Shown here piece after piece: positions 63,493-64,000 of a stretch of 64,000 nucleotides of DNA. Numbering within the stretch: the stretch's first letter is position 1; every line of letters starts with the position of its first letter. The stretch comes from Hafnia alvei (GTDB lineage: Bacteria; Pseudomonadota; Gammaproteobacteria; Enterobacterales; Enterobacteriaceae), in assembly GCF_964063325.1 (NCBI RefSeq), contig NZ_OZ061315.1, positions 3,410,001 through 3,474,000 on the forward strand, written 5' to 3'. The notes below the pieces were generated by a model, which made no database searches, had not been told where the DNA came from, and worked only from the letters and a program-made list of their open reading frames with translations. The translations under genes and the position numbers were made by a program.

Positions 63493-63655
63493 AAGCATAG
63501 TTGAAACTCAGCGATAAGGGCTCGGAGTGTTCTGGAAAGCGCGGTTTAAAAAATCCGCTCGACAGAATCTTCGGCTTCGCCTATTTTCGTTAATAGCCTG
63601 TAAACAGGCAGCGTCGCTCGGACGGTCCGGGCGCTAACGTCATCTTGAGGTATCT
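63493..63655 (+). promoter_or_regulatory. alaC leader region with hairpins
   Basis: The region holds GCCTGT-AA-ACAGGC-type pairing near 63596-63609 and CGGAC-G-GTCCG near 63617-63628, just before alaC. It could be a structured 5' leader, but I cannot assign it to a known riboswitch or attenuator. Confidence 0.4.
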
Positions 63656-64000
63656 ATGACAGACTCACGCACTCCGCGTCGTTTTACTCGTATTGATCGT
63701 CTTCCCCCTTATGTATTTAACATTACCGCTGAGCTGAAAATGGCTGCGCGCCGGCGCGGCGAAGACATTATCGATCTCAGCATGGGGAACCCAGACGGCC
63801 CAACGCCGCCGCACATCGTTGAAAAAATGTGTACGGTTGCACAGCGTGAAGATACCCACGGCTACTCCACGTCACGCGGTATTCCACGTTTACGCCGCGC
63901 GATCTCGCACTGGTATCAAGATCGCTATCAGGTCGATATCGATCCCGATAGTGAAGCCATTGTTACTATCGGATCAAAAGAGGGGCTGGCGCATTTGATG
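63656..64000 (+). CDS. alaC: glutamate-pyruvate aminotransferase AlaC, N-terminal part
   Basis: The 115 residues visible before the window ends match E. coli AlaC (YfdZ): RRFTRIDRLPPYVFNITAELKMAARRRGEDIIDLSMGNPDG and HGYSTSRGIPRLRRAIS. It is a PLP-dependent class I/II aminotransferase that makes alanine from pyruvate and glutamate. The catalytic Lys would lie beyond the window. The start follows a TTGAGG site. In E. coli alaC neighbours ypdA, whose relatives are at the other end of this window. Confidence 0.95.
   Translation, partial: MTDSRTPRRFTRIDRLPPYVFNITAELKMAARRRGEDIIDLSMGNPDGPTPPHIVEKMCTVAQREDTHGYSTSRGIPRLRRAISHWYQDRYQVDIDPDSEAIVTIGSKEGLAHLM

Overview
The window is chromosomal DNA from a member of the Enterobacterales. 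Nearly every gene has a recognisable E. coli or Salmonella counterpart, and many keep the E. coli neighbourhood: mak/rdgC, mdtABCD-baeSR-yegP-trhP-cyaR-yegS, narXL/narK-narGHJI and cysJIH/queD. The gene content, the ERIC repeats and the mosaic of local orders suggest a non-E. coli genus such as Hafnia (Hafniaceae). That assignment is inference from gene content and recall, not from a search. I saw no prophage, insertion sequence, CRISPR array, rRNA or tRNA.

Layout. 1-9.5 kb: the end of a YpdE-type aminopeptidase, the HPr-EI-EIIA fusion FryA, the AraC-type regulator YpdC, an SOS-box-preceded SbmC/GyrI, a CitA-like transporter, Mak, RdgC, PpnP and an aldo/keto reductase. 9.7-23.5 kb: the MdtABC tripartite RND pump with MdtD and its BaeSR two-component system, then YegP, TrhP and the small RNA CyaR. 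23.9-32.3 kb: the lipid kinase YegS, an rspAB-type sugar-acid operon (ManD-family dehydratase, dehydrogenase, ACS-family transporter, fructuronate-reductase-like enzyme, GntR regulator RspR) and FbaB. 32.3-45.6 kb: a LysR regulator, then the nitrate respiration cluster narGHJI, narK and narXL, with FNR and NarL-type sites and one unknown secreted-protein gene inside it. 45.7-53.5 kb is the accessory region: a DsbA paralogue with a CPPC active site, an Ivy-type lysozyme inhibitor, an unknown gene, and a three-gene cluster resembling the Salmonella Zir pathway (an inverse-autotransporter exporter plus two exported proteins, one frameshifted), with an IprA-like regulator upstream. 53.6-64 kb: thiMD under a TPP riboswitch, dld, cysJIH, queD, an ElaB-like membrane protein and the start of alaC.

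Two observations go beyond ordinary annotation. First, the Zir-like cluster is modular: the exporter's last ~130 residues match the C-terminal half of the second protein, while the third protein combines the second protein's N-terminal module with an Ig-like and a lectin-like domain, like a detached invasin tip. Second, there are structured repeats whose stems change by compensation. One ~254-bp family occurs twice, each time inside an operon transcript in the sense orientation (mdtC/mdtD and cysI/cysH), with the same length and the same distance to the next gene. Another family appears downstream of narK and, in short form, as the insertion inside an ERIC element at 63.3 kb.
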